From: an uncultured Spirochaetaceae bacterium
GTDB lineage: Bacteria > Spirochaetota > Spirochaetia > Sphaerochaetales > Sphaerochaetaceae
Direction of reading: 5' to 3'
DNA length: 64,000 nt
NCBI GenBank assembly: GCA_944390015.1
Contig: CALXOL010000001.1
Coordinates: 124,001 to 188,000 of the forward strand
Shown here: piece after piece, positions 1-8,250 of the stretch
Layout: each line of letters starts with the position of its first letter
How positions within the stretch are numbered: the first letter of the stretch is position 1
Notes under the pieces: model-generated
The model's database searches: none
Told to the model about the DNA's origin: nothing
What the model saw: the letters and a program-made list of their open reading frames with translations, nothing else
Translations under genes and position numbers: made by a program

Positions 1-388
1 ACCTATCTGCAAATCCTTTTTCCTTCCTGATGCAAAAGAGGGAGACCGGAATAGAAACCAATAAGGAAAGGACGAGAGTAATAATCATTATCTCAACGGT
101 GACAGAAGCTCTCTGAGCTATGAGGGCCCTTATATCATAACCGTTAATAGTCCGCCCCCAATTGAGGGTGAAGAAATTTCTCAGGAAAACGATATACCTG
201 GATAGAATTGGCTCATCATATCCAAGAGAAGAAGAGAGTTTTAAGACATCTTCCTCTCTTGCATTATCCCCAAGAACATAATAGCTTATGTTTCCCGAAG
301 ATAGGGAAGAAAGGAAAAATACAGCAAAAGAGATGATGATGAGAGAAAGGGCAACAAGCAGTATCTCTCTTAGTAATTTAACCCTCAA
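1..388 (-). CDS. Peptide ABC transporter permease, DppB/OppB type (partial)
   Basis: The frame runs off the left edge, so only about the first 129 residues are visible. The product begins RVKLLREILLVALSLIII after the start, a membrane segment, followed by a periplasmic stretch with LGYDEPILSRYIVFLRNFF and then a second membrane segment. This is the usual N-terminal layout of the first permease of dipeptide/oligopeptide importers. I propose a TTG start at 388-386, overlapping the end of the substrate-binding protein gene by 11 bases, because no ATG lies nearby in this frame. The overlap suggests translational coupling in a binding protein-permease operon whose remaining genes lie outside the window. 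Confidence 0.75.
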   Translation of the reverse strand, partial: MRVKLLREILLVALSLIIISFAVFFLSSLSSGNISYYVLGDNAREEDVLKLSSSLGYDEPILSRYIVFLRNFFTLNWGRTINGYDIRALIAQRASVTVEIMIITLVLSLLVSIPVSLFCIRKEKGFADR

Positions 389-1889
389 GCCGCCTTGCAT
401 TCCAGAAATGATTACCGTCCTCCTCTATTATCCCGCTTATTGTAGCCGAAGATGCATTTATCGTACTATAGTGCCCGGGTACAATCACGGGAACATCATG
501 CCAAAAGAAATACTGAGCCTCCTGCCATAGTAAGGAAGCTTCTTCGATGCTTTCCGCTTTAAAAAGCCGGTCAAGATACTCATCCTTTCTATCACTCTCA
601 TACCAGCCAGGATACGTATCTAAAAGATAGAGTTTCATCGTCGGAAGAACTACAGAAGAGAATGCTGAAATGAAAAGGTCATATGAGTCCGGATTATTCC
701 TCTCTTCAAGAAAACCGACCCAGTCCAAGACCTTTATCTCAACATTTATACCTATTCTCTTAAGCATTCCCTCCATCGCAACGGCTATTTTCTCCATGTT
801 GGATAGGTTTGAAGTTAGTATTCTAAACGGACGACCATCATATGGCGACTCAGAAAGCGCCTTTTGCGCCTTCTCAAGATCCTCTTCTAGATATGGGTCT
901 CCGGATACGGAAAAAAGGCTCTGCTCCTTCTCCATATAATCTGAATGAACGCTATAGCCGGATGTACCATAGCAAGCCTTCATCACTCCATCATAATCAA
1001 GAACGTATGCAACGGCACGACGAAAAGAAGGAGAAGATCCAAGCATGCTGCGCTTGTTAAATACCAATGCGATAGATCCGCTTTCCTCTCCTCCCAGAAG
1101 TCGGATGTCCTCATTCTTCTCAAGATCTGGAATGTCATAACTCATGACATCGTTTATGAAATCATAGTCCCCCCTTTCAAGGCCAAGCCTTCTAGTTGTT
1201 GAATCAGGGACGATATTGAAGATGATTTGTTCAAAATAAGCATGTTTTATACCGCTTATGCCATCATTATCCTCTCCATAAGCGCTGTAAGATGGGAATT
1301 TTCTCAATTTTATGCTTGTCCCCGGCTGAAATGATTCCAAGACATAAGGCCCCGTCCCAATAATATCGGTAATAAGCCCATACTCATTTTCTCTTAGCGA
1401 CTCCGCTTTAGCTATAACTGCGCTCTGCGGACTTGAAGCGATGAGATATATGAACAGATATAAAGGCCTCTCCGAATAGATTTCCACACCCGTCGGAGTT
1501 TCTATGAAACGAGAAGAGCCTGTCATATCAGAAGCTGGCTCATAGCTGTCTATGTACCTATTGAGTGAAGAGGCTACATCATGAGGACTCATAACCGAAC
1601 CATCATGCATCATCACATCATTCCTGATATCTATCGCAAGATATTTACCATCATCACTTAGCCTGTAAGACGAGGCGAGTTCATTTTTAATCTCTCCCCC
1701 ATCAAGAACAAAAAGCTTCTCATATACAGAGCCAATCAGGATGTCACGAAGAACACGACTACTCGATTTCATCACATCAAGAGAGGCCACATCCTGTGAT
1801 ATTGCTACATTCAAAACATCAGAATCTCTTTCCTCTCTACAAGATATAAAAAAAAGAAGAACAAATAGAATTAATAGGATTTTTCTCAT
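378..1889 (-). CDS. Peptide ABC transporter substrate-binding lipoprotein (SBP_bac_5 family)
   Basis: This is a 503-residue extracytoplasmic solute-binding protein. The first 17 residues form a lipoprotein signal (MRKILLILFVLLFFISC), with Cys17 as the likely lipidation site. The mature part has family-5 features: VLRDILIGSVYEKLF near the N-terminus, a DGKYLAIDIRNDVMMHDG segment, a GTGPYVLESF loop and the late LFISAFSS segment. It would capture short peptides at the outer face of the inner membrane and deliver them to the overlapping permease. The start lies only 14 bases beyond a terminator hairpin of the upstream glycoside hydrolase gene. No clear SD is seen, so how it is expressed is unclear. 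Confidence 0.88.
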   Translation of the reverse strand: MRKILLILFVLLFFISCREERDSDVLNVAISQDVASLDVMKSSSRVLRDILIGSVYEKLFVLDGGEIKNELASSYRLSDDGKYLAIDIRNDVMMHDGSVMSPHDVASSLNRYIDSYEPASDMTGSSRFIETPTGVEIYSERPLYLFIYLIASSPQSAVIAKAESLRENEYGLITDIIGTGPYVLESFQPGTSIKLRKFPSYSAYGEDNDGISGIKHAYFEQIIFNIVPDSTTRRLGLERGDYDFINDVMSYDIPDLEKNEDIRLLGGEESGSIALVFNKRSMLGSSPSFRRAVAYVLDYDGVMKACYGTSGYSVHSDYMEKEQSLFSVSGDPYLEEDLEKAQKALSESPYDGRPFRILTSNLSNMEKIAVAMEGMLKRIGINVEIKVLDWVGFLEERNNPDSYDLFISAFSSVVLPTMKLYLLDTYPGWYESDRKDEYLDRLFKAESIEEASLLWQEAQYFFWHDVPVIVPGHYSTINASSATISGIIEEDGNHFWNARRLEG

Positions 1890-1920
1890 CAGTAAAAACT
1901 CAGGCCATCAAAAGATGGCC
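1890..1920 (-). terminator. Terminator of the glycoside hydrolase gene
   Basis: A perfect 7-bp stem (1903-1909 with 1914-1920, loop of four A on the plus strand) is followed on the minus strand by TGAG and five T. It begins 6 bases after the stop of the gene ending at 1926. It lies almost on top of the start of the next gene, so it could be read through or act as an attenuator for the peptide transporter. Confidence 0.75.
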
Positions 1921-1925
1921 TTCTA

Positions 1926-3374
1926 TCATAGTTTATCAATCAGCATTGAGCATTTTCCGCTCGGTATCGGAAGTGTCTTTTTCTTATCCTCATCAAGAAT
2001 ATGAATCGTGAAGTAATACAGTTTCTCACTCTCCAGACGAATCTCCCAGCCCCGGGCATTCTTATTTGAGAGTATTGTAATATTGTTCTTCTTCAACGAA
2101 AGCTTCTCAATACCCATCTCCTCAAGAGCCTGCATCGTCCAATATACGGTCTTTCTCGGTAGAGAGATATCAAGACCGACGATGTTCTCTATAATGAGTG
2201 TTATTGTGACAAGTCCAAGCATTGGAAGATATCGCACCCTATTTTCAATTGAAGAGGAGGCAGCACCTTCTCCTGTCGGACGATATATCTCATAAGTCTC
2301 ACCCATTACCTCCTGGTCAGGATGAAGAGTATCCAGGATATAATACATGTGCCTTATCGCACACTCACGGGCAAATATAAATGAGTTATAATTCATCAGC
2401 CCCCTTATGACCATGTACGTACAGAAGGGAACAACACCGCAACGATAACCATTGCCTTTCGCATCAAAATACTTGCTGTTCTTAGGAACTGTAGGGAACG
2501 GATTATCTGTTCCAAAGAGTTCATCATCCTTAAGCTCTTCGATAAGGAAAGATGCATACTCATCGTTTGGAATCTCCGCAAGCATCGTATAAAATCCCCC
2601 GATATGCGGATTCTTGATTATATTCTCATTCTCGTCCAGATCATAATAGAACCTACTCTCCGCATCCCACATCATTCCATTTATCCTGGTCTTGAGAGAG
2701 AAATAAATCCTCTTATAACGGAAAGCAAGCTCCTTATCATTAAGGATATCGCCGATATTGGCCATATATAAAGCTGCAAGAGCTACCATCGAATTGAAAT
2801 CGACCGTATATTTTGCACCTTCTCTTTCCAGATCATGCATCTCTGTCGCCTGATAAGGAACAGCGTATAGTCCATTAGCGTCCTGGAAGTTGTTCTTAAG
2901 CCATTCAAAATACTTCTCGATATATGGAACAACATCCTTCAGCCTCTTCTTATTGCCTATCTTATGATAGAACATGAATTCGACATAAGGGAAAAGGGGA
3001 AGAGTGAGCCCAAGAGGATTATCCTCACTGTAGACGGGCTCAAGCGTATTGATGTCATACATCGACGCTATGGAACCATCCTCACCTTGTCTTGAGTAGA
3101 AAAAATCAACCATTGAATATGGACTATAAGTCTGATTACTGTACACAAGAAAGAGAGAAGAAAGCATTACATCAAAGAGTTTTATAGTAGAACTTGACTG
3201 ATGAGTATAAAACCCTTCCTCAAAATTAGGATTATCCTCTTTCGTCTTCCACATTTCATCCAGCCATACCCATGTCCTGTCGTACATATCGACAAAATCC
3301 TGATCATAGAAATGTATTCTTGGTACAAAATCCTTAACCACTTTTTCTTCCTTACAACGGGCAAAAACCAACAA
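1926..3374 (-). CDS. (alpha/alpha)6-barrel glycoside hydrolase, trehalase/GH63/MGH1-like
   Basis: The 482-residue protein has no signal peptide. It shows the repeated helical pattern and aromatic-rich loops of glycoside hydrolases of the trehalase/GH63/mannosylglycerate hydrolase type (for example FDVMLSSLFLVYSNQ, NGLYAVPYQATEMHDLEREG, YTVDFNSMVALAALYMA, MMWDAESRFYYDLDENEN, GETYEIYRPTGEG). The substrate cannot be told. A TTG start is used here. It is supported by an AAAAGG seven bases upstream and by a promoter whose predicted transcript would start about 19 bases before it. The gene is transcribed alone and ends at a strong terminator. Family assignment is by pattern only. Confidence 0.6.
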   Translation of the reverse strand: MLVFARCKEEKVVKDFVPRIHFYDQDFVDMYDRTWVWLDEMWKTKEDNPNFEEGFYTHQSSSTIKLFDVMLSSLFLVYSNQTYSPYSMVDFFYSRQGEDGSIASMYDINTLEPVYSEDNPLGLTLPLFPYVEFMFYHKIGNKKRLKDVVPYIEKYFEWLKNNFQDANGLYAVPYQATEMHDLEREGAKYTVDFNSMVALAALYMANIGDILNDKELAFRYKRIYFSLKTRINGMMWDAESRFYYDLDENENIIKNPHIGGFYTMLAEIPNDEYASFLIEELKDDELFGTDNPFPTVPKNSKYFDAKGNGYRCGVVPFCTYMVIRGLMNYNSFIFARECAIRHMYYILDTLHPDQEVMGETYEIYRPTGEGAASSSIENRVRYLPMLGLVTITLIIENIVGLDISLPRKTVYWTMQALEEMGIEKLSLKKNNITILSNKNARGWEIRLESEKLYYFTIHILDEDKKKTLPIPSGKCSMLIDKL

Positions 3375-3399
3375 ATTTTTGCCTTTTAACTCATTATAT

Positions 3400-3428
3400 A
3401 GAATAATTCATAAACAAGGTAAAGTCAA
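3400..3428 (-). promoter_or_regulatory. Promoter of the glycoside hydrolase gene
   Basis: On the minus strand a -35 of TTGACT (3428-3423) and a -10 of TATTCT (3405-3400) are separated by 17 bp. The predicted start of transcription near 3393 leaves a short leader carrying AAAAGG before the TTG start at 3374. Between this promoter and 3508 there is only AT-rich sequence. Confidence 0.6.
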
Positions 3429-3507
3429 CGAATTTTTTTCAAACACTTTTTCTTGATTTATAAGAAATTAAACGGATTATATTAATTTTTTTCCTATTGA
3501 CAGGAAC

Positions 3508-4422
3508 TTAAGAGAAAATATATATTCCCCTCTTTTTTATCTCAATATCGAAATCATATCCGTCGTTATAACTGACTATCTCCCCATCCACATGGCTTGA
3601 TACTCCACCGGAGGGGCATTTAATATGTACTTCTTTTGTTCTGTAGCCTTCAAAATCCTTCTTGTTCTTCAGGTGAGTGCCACGCAAAAACCTTATGACG
3701 GCAAGAATCAAGGAAAGTCGGGAGAAAGGATGAGTGGTGTACATTAAATCGAAAAGACCATCATCGACTACGGCATTTGGGGCAAGCATGAACGTAGACC
3801 CCATACGACGTCCTATGCTGATTGATATCTGCTGAGTCCTCACATGCCTTTCCTCTCTTTCCGTTCTGATCGTCACATCATATGGTGATGGAGGAGAGAG
3901 CATTATCCTTATGAAAGCAAGTACGTAGCTGATGATTCCATTCACCCTTTTAAAGTCCATTGCAAGAAATGTTACAAGAGGCTCGAATCCATAACCATTG
4001 CCATTGAGAAAATACCTACCCTCTGGATATCTGCCACCCTTTACAAGTCCGACATCAACGAATTTACCCTTTCCACTTACAATCTTTAAGACAGAGTCTT
4101 CTATGCTCCCCTTTATATCATAATTCCAAGCAATATCGTTGCCTCGTCCAATCGGTATTATACCCATCTTCACGCTCTTTTTGCTTCTCATGATTCCGTT
4201 TATCACTTCATTAACGGAACCGTCTCCCCCACAGGCTATTATCACATCATATCCATCGGTAGATCCATTGAATGCAACCTCAGTTGCATGTCCAGGCCTT
4301 TCTGTATATGCTATATCAACGCTGATACCGTTTTTAAGGAAAAGTTCCCTGATACGTTCAGCTTTTGCCTTCCCTTTTCCTTTTGAGGATTTTGGATTGA
4401 TGATTAAAAGATACTTAGCCAT
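3508..4422 (-). CDS. Diacylglycerol kinase family lipid kinase (YegS/BmrU type)
   Basis: This 304-residue protein has the diacylglycerol-kinase catalytic fold. It shows an N-terminal LLIINPKSSKGKGKA nucleotide-binding strand, the key GGDGSVNEVINGI motif near residues 64-76, then PIGRGNDIAW, and a C-terminal beta domain ending in CPSGGVSSHVDGEI. Members phosphorylate diacylglycerol, sphingosine-like or related lipids at the cytoplasmic membrane face, and the exact lipid is not predictable. The gene diverges from nagA. Its start has no SD, but TAAAAT lies exactly six bases upstream, so the mRNA is probably leaderless. Confidence 0.88.
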   Translation of the reverse strand: MAKYLLIINPKSSKGKGKAKAERIRELFLKNGISVDIAYTERPGHATEVAFNGSTDGYDVIIACGGDGSVNEVINGIMRSKKSVKMGIIPIGRGNDIAWNYDIKGSIEDSVLKIVSGKGKFVDVGLVKGGRYPEGRYFLNGNGYGFEPLVTFLAMDFKRVNGIISYVLAFIRIMLSPPSPYDVTIRTEREERHVRTQQISISIGRRMGSTFMLAPNAVVDDGLFDLMYTTHPFSRLSLILAVIRFLRGTHLKNKKDFEGYRTKEVHIKCPSGGVSSHVDGEIVSYNDGYDFDIEIKKRGIYIFS

Positions 4423-4428
4423 GTCATT

Positions 4429-4458
4429 ATTTTATATGAAAAAAACGGCAGAAAACAA
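4429..4458 (-). promoter_or_regulatory. Leaderless-type promoter of the lipid kinase gene
   Basis: On the minus strand TTGTTT (4458-4453), an 18-bp spacer and TAAAAT (4434-4429) precede the ATG at 4422 with a gap of six bases. Transcription would begin at or next to the A of the start codon. Confidence 0.5.
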
Positions 4459-4486
4459 GCCAATCCAGTAAAAGGGAAAAATACTA

Positions 4487-4543
4487 TTAGCATGCTAAAA
4501 TCACGAAGAAAATATAATCATGGATTCTCTCCTGTGTTATACT
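4487..4543 (+). promoter_or_regulatory. nagA promoter region with a 12-bp palindrome
   Basis: A perfect palindrome TTAGCATGCTAA lies at 4487-4498. A consensus TATAAT follows at 4513-4518, and its -35 position would fall inside the palindrome, the classic place for a repressor site. A second -10-like TATACT at 4538-4543 ends six bases before the ATG at 4550. Both choices put transcription start after the upstream ATG at 4520. The binding protein is unknown. Confidence 0.45.
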
Positions 4544-4549
4544 TTCCTT

Positions 4550-5653
4550 ATGGAAAAAAGAGTTTTAAAAGGCGTAAAAGCCATAATACCAGGAAAAAGT
4601 GATTATTATGACATTGTTATCGAGAACGGAATCATAAGTGACGTCAGAAAAAGCAGTTCATTATCGGCGCTAACGGCGATTCCCGGTTTCATAGACACCC
4701 ATATCCATGGTTTTGCAGGGTGCGGAACAGAGGATGCGAGCGAAGAATCTATTCTCAAAATGAGCGAGAATCTCATCAAGTACGGAACAACATCGTTCTT
4801 CCCAACAATCTATACGGATACCTTAGATAGGATTGAGAAGGATATTACAGCGATAAAGAACGCCGTAGGAAAAGAAAAAGGGTCCAGAATCCGCGGTATA
4901 CATATAGAAGGGCCCTTCATCAGTCCCAAACGCATAGGAGCGCAAAATCCGGAAGGACAGAGAAGTCCAGATAAGGATCTATTCCTTCACTTCCTCTCCC
5001 TCGCCCCCGGCCTTATAAAGGCAATGACCGCAGCTCCTGAACTTGAAGGATTTGATGGCTTATTAGAAGCAGCAAAGGAAAACGGCGTCGTCTTACTTGC
5101 AGGACACACAGATGCGACATTCGATGATATGAAAAAAGCACATGAACACGGATTAAGACATGCGACCCATCTTTTCAACGCAATGAAAGGCTTGCACCAT
5201 AGGGAACCTGGAACGGTAGGAGCCATCTACTCTTTCCCAGATATGAACACAGAAATAATAATGGATGGCTTACATGTACATCCAGAAGTTGTCAAACTGA
5301 CATTAAGAATCAAAGGCGTCGATAAGGTTATCGCCATAACTGATTCCCTACGCCCAACAGAACAGGTAGAGGGAGAAAGGGAGGCGAATGGAGTGCCCGT
5401 CGTGCTGAGAAACGGCTTATGGGTTACAAAAGGAAGAGAAGATCTCATACAGGGGTCATCGCTTACAATGTACAAGGCTTTCCTCAATCTTCTTTCATGG
5501 GGAGCGAGTATAGAAGATGCGGTTATGCTTACATCTGAGAACGCAGCATCGCTCTACTCTCTTGACGATGTGGGAAGAATAGAAGTAGGAAAGAAGGCAG
5601 ATATCGTATTATTGAATGCTGATAACACGATAAACGAAGTAATCAGAGGTTAA
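4550..5653 (+). CDS. nagA: N-acetylglucosamine-6-phosphate deacetylase
   Basis: The 367-residue enzyme removes acetate from GlcNAc-6-phosphate, the first committed step of amino-sugar catabolism. Visible motifs are the metal-site DTHIHGFAG, HIEGPFISPKRIGAQNP with the metal-ligand Glu, AGHTDATFDD, ATHLFNAMKGLHHREPG, and the catalytic Asp in AITDSLRPT. The length is normal for NagA. An in-frame ATG at 4520 exists, but the promoter elements place transcription start after it, so I use 4550. It leads a tight cluster: pepD begins 2 bases after its stop. Confidence 0.93.
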   Translation: MEKRVLKGVKAIIPGKSDYYDIVIENGIISDVRKSSSLSALTAIPGFIDTHIHGFAGCGTEDASEESILKMSENLIKYGTTSFFPTIYTDTLDRIEKDITAIKNAVGKEKGSRIRGIHIEGPFISPKRIGAQNPEGQRSPDKDLFLHFLSLAPGLIKAMTAAPELEGFDGLLEAAKENGVVLLAGHTDATFDDMKKAHEHGLRHATHLFNAMKGLHHREPGTVGAIYSFPDMNTEIIMDGLHVHPEVVKLTLRIKGVDKVIAITDSLRPTEQVEGEREANGVPVVLRNGLWVTKGREDLIQGSSLTMYKAFLNLLSWGASIEDAVMLTSENAASLYSLDDVGRIEVGKKADIVLLNADNTINEVIRG

Positions 5654-5654
5654 T

Positions 5655-7079
5655 ATGTGGTATGAAGGATTAAAAGATAAGAGGATGTGGGAAATCTTTG
5701 AATCTATTTCAAGAGTTCCCAGGGAAAGCGGCAATGAGGAAGGAATCAGGAACTTCCTTCTATCATGGGCGAACGAGAATGGATTTAAATCAGATCGCGA
5801 TGAAGTCGGAAACGTATTCATCTATGCAGATGCTACAAAGGGATATGAGAGCATACCTGCAATCGCTCTTCAAGGACACATGGATATGGTCTGCGTGAAG
5901 AAAGAAGGAAGTTCACATGATTTCACAAAAGATCCGATTGAAATAGAGTATGATGGGAAATTCATAAAGGCGAAGGATACAACGCTTGGAGCTGACAATG
6001 GTATTGCAATAGCAATGGCCCTTGCCCTGATATCAGATCCAGAGAGCCAGCATGGCCCTATTGAAATCATCATTACCGTTAGTGAGGAGACAGGCCTTAC
6101 CGGTGCTTTCAATCTCGATCCAAGCAAGGTAAGTGCTAAACGTATGATAAACCTTGACAGCGAGGAAGAGGGAATCATATACATCGGGTGTGCAGGTGGA
6201 ATCGACCTCGATTCAACCATCACGTTTGAGAGAAAAGAGAACACCTATAAAAGAGGATACAAGATCGAGGTTTCAGGGCTCTTAGGCGGACACAGTGGTG
6301 GAGAGATAGATAAAGAAAGGGGTAATGCCATAAAGATTCTAGCAAGAGTACTGAAGAATATCGGTAAATTCTCTCTTGCTCAAATCTCAGGAGGGACAAA
6401 GAGGAACGTAATACCATCTTATGCATATGCGATAATCTCAACAGACAATAAGATTGAGAAGAAAATCTCAAAGCTGGAGAAAGAAATAAGAAACGAGCTG
6501 AAGAAAGCGGATCCTGGAGTGAGAATCACATTAACCCCTGTTGAAAATCCGAAAGAGATAATTCCTTCTAAAAAGATGAAAAATATCGTTAATGCTCTCT
6601 TTAGCGCACCCCATGGCGTTAAAACCATGAGTACCACAATCAAAGGAATTGTTGAGACGTCGAATAATCTTGCCATAGTAAGTACTCAGAATGACAGCCT
6701 TACCATTATGAATTCCATCAGGAGCAACATCGCCTCAAGCAAGGACAACCACCTTAACGTGCTTAAAACCATCTATGGAGCATTCGGATTCAAGAACGTG
6801 GAAAGCGATGGATATCCAGAGTGGGAGCCCAACCCATCATCCCCATTTTTAAAAGAGGTAGATAAGCTTTATAGGGATATAATGGGTAAAAAAGCGAAAG
6901 TAACGGCCATTCATGCCGGCCTTGAGTGCGGAATCATAAACAAAAGAATTGAAGGAATGGATTCAATCTCAATAGGCCCAGATCTCTTTGATGTACACTC
7001 TGTGAACGAACACATCGTCGCAGCATCGGCAGAAAGAGTTTATGAATTTTTAAAGGAAATGGTAAGCAAGCTCAAATGA
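5655..7079 (+). CDS. pepD: Aminoacyl-histidine dipeptidase (cytosol non-specific dipeptidase, M20 family)
   Basis: The 474-residue metallopeptidase splits dipeptides such as Xaa-His in the cytoplasm. It carries the M20C dinuclear zinc-site motifs: LQGHMDMVC near residue 75, TLGADNGIAIAMALAL, EETGLTGAFNLD with the catalytic Glu, INLDSEEEG, and a late HAGLECGII. The middle lid domain contains SGLLGGHSGGEIDKERGNA. It sits between nagA and a C26 amidohydrolase and overlaps the latter by four bases (ATGA), so the cluster is probably cotranscribed for peptide and amino-sugar salvage. Confidence 0.93.
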   Translation: MWYEGLKDKRMWEIFESISRVPRESGNEEGIRNFLLSWANENGFKSDRDEVGNVFIYADATKGYESIPAIALQGHMDMVCVKKEGSSHDFTKDPIEIEYDGKFIKAKDTTLGADNGIAIAMALALISDPESQHGPIEIIITVSEETGLTGAFNLDPSKVSAKRMINLDSEEEGIIYIGCAGGIDLDSTITFERKENTYKRGYKIEVSGLLGGHSGGEIDKERGNAIKILARVLKNIGKFSLAQISGGTKRNVIPSYAYAIISTDNKIEKKISKLEKEIRNELKKADPGVRITLTPVENPKEIIPSKKMKNIVNALFSAPHGVKTMSTTIKGIVETSNNLAIVSTQNDSLTIMNSIRSNIASSKDNHLNVLKTIYGAFGFKNVESDGYPEWEPNPSSPFLKEVDKLYRDIMGKKAKVTAIHAGLECGIINKRIEGMDSISIGPDLFDVHSVNEHIVAASAERVYEFLKEMVSKLK

Positions 7080-7795
7080 GAAAGATTGTTGCCGTACTTG
7101 GATACGGCATAAAACTCAAAGACAGTGCATTTTCATACCCTGCTGATACGATAAACGCAGGGTATGCCACTGCCGTAATAAAAGCAGGTGCTCTTCCCTT
7201 TTTAGTACCATCCACTCTTGATGATGATGTTATTGAAAACACAGTAAGAAGAGTTGATGCCCTCTTAATTCCAGGAGGTAAAGACATATGCCCTTGCCTA
7301 TATGGAGAGGAAAACACATATTCAGAGGATACAAACCTGAAAGCAGATACATTTCAGCTGAAAATGATTGAAGCGGCAATAAAGGAAGGAAAACCTATTC
7401 TTGGAATCTGTAGAGGTCTTCAGTTGCTGAACGTATATTTTGGAGGAACGCTCTATCAGGACATCAACAAAGAAAACAATAATGCCCTAAACCATGCAGA
7501 TCTTGGCAGACCAGAGGAATACGTTCATACCGTTATAATAAAAGAAGGAAGCCTTCTTCACAGTGCAATGGGAAAAAGAGAAATCAAAGTCAACTCACTT
7601 CATCATCAGGGCATAAAAAAACTTGGGCCTTCTTTAAGCATAACAGCACAAAGCCCAGATGGCCTTATAGAAGCCATTGAGGATAAAATAAGGAAAATAA
7701 TTGCCGTGCAATGGCATCCCGAGGCTCTTGCAATAGCGGGAGATGAGGATGCAATGAAAATCTTTCATCTCCTTACATCTCTAATGGAGTCATAA
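7076..7795 (+). CDS. Class I glutamine amidotransferase-like gamma-glutamyl hydrolase (C26 family, PuuD-like)
   Basis: The 239-residue protein has the C26 triad: nucleophile Cys in LGICRGLQLLNVYFGG (about residue 112), and His plus Glu in AVQWHPEAL. It also has the conserved LLIPGGKDICP and NSLHHQGIKKLG segments. The family hydrolyses gamma-glutamyl bonds, for example gamma-glutamyl-GABA or gamma-glutamyl peptides; which of these applies is not clear. It overlaps pepD by four bases and is followed after one base by an unknown gene, so it belongs to the nagA-pepD operon. Confidence 0.85.
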   Translation: MRKIVAVLGYGIKLKDSAFSYPADTINAGYATAVIKAGALPFLVPSTLDDDVIENTVRRVDALLIPGGKDICPCLYGEENTYSEDTNLKADTFQLKMIEAAIKEGKPILGICRGLQLLNVYFGGTLYQDINKENNNALNHADLGRPEEYVHTVIIKEGSLLHSAMGKREIKVNSLHHQGIKKLGPSLSITAQSPDGLIEAIEDKIRKIIAVQWHPEALAIAGDEDAMKIFHLLTSLMES

Positions 7796-7796
7796 A

Positions 7797-8228
7797 ATGC
7801 AGAAACTAAACCTATTCAATCCACTGACATATAAAAGGGAGGAGTTTACATTCAACTCCCTCCTTAAAAAGATACTCCTATCCCCCAAGGGAAGTGATTC
7901 TTTCATTCTCTATTCTTTCTCCTATGAAGATTGCGGCTGTACGTTCAAAAAGCTTGATTCAGGATTCAAAACACCGCTCACCCACGAGGAAAAGGAAAGA
8001 ATAGAAAGTGGCCATACTCCTATCATACGGGAAGATGAAGACACTTCAATTCCTTCAGGTAAGTATCTTTTCGAGCAGTATCCAGATTTAAGCGAAGAAG
8101 AACTGCTTCCCATCACTTTTGCTTCAATAACTGCGGCAAAGGGTGGAGAGGATATTCTATATATCCGCCTTTACAAGGAAAACGAGCTTGAATGCGTAAT
8201 GCAGGCATTCCGCCCTTGTACCCGTTAA
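7797..8228 (+). CDS. Hypothetical protein, last gene of the nagA-pepD cluster
   Basis: I do not recognise this 143-residue protein. It is soluble, with no signal or membrane segment. Three cysteines are visible, two in YEDCGCTF and one in the C-terminal FRPCTR. The middle is acidic (HTPIIREDEDTSIPSGKYLF, YPDLSEEELLP), and the C-terminal half reads ILYIRLYKENELECVMQAF. It starts one base after the C26 gene stop, which strongly supports that it is a real cotranscribed gene. Its end carries the -35 of the next gene's promoter. Confidence 0.7.
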   Translation: MQKLNLFNPLTYKREEFTFNSLLKKILLSPKGSDSFILYSFSYEDCGCTFKKLDSGFKTPLTHEEKERIESGHTPIIREDEDTSIPSGKYLFEQYPDLSEEELLPITFASITAAKGGEDILYIRLYKENELECVMQAFRPCTR

Positions 8229-8244
8229 CCGTTTTAGGTATATT
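8216..8244 (+). promoter_or_regulatory. Leaderless-type promoter of the TraB-family gene
   Basis: TTGTAC (8216-8221), a 17-bp spacer and TATATT (8239-8244) stand before ATG 8251 with a gap of six bases and no SD. The -35 lies inside the upstream coding sequence. Confidence 0.55.
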
Positions 8245-8250
8245 CTTCTT

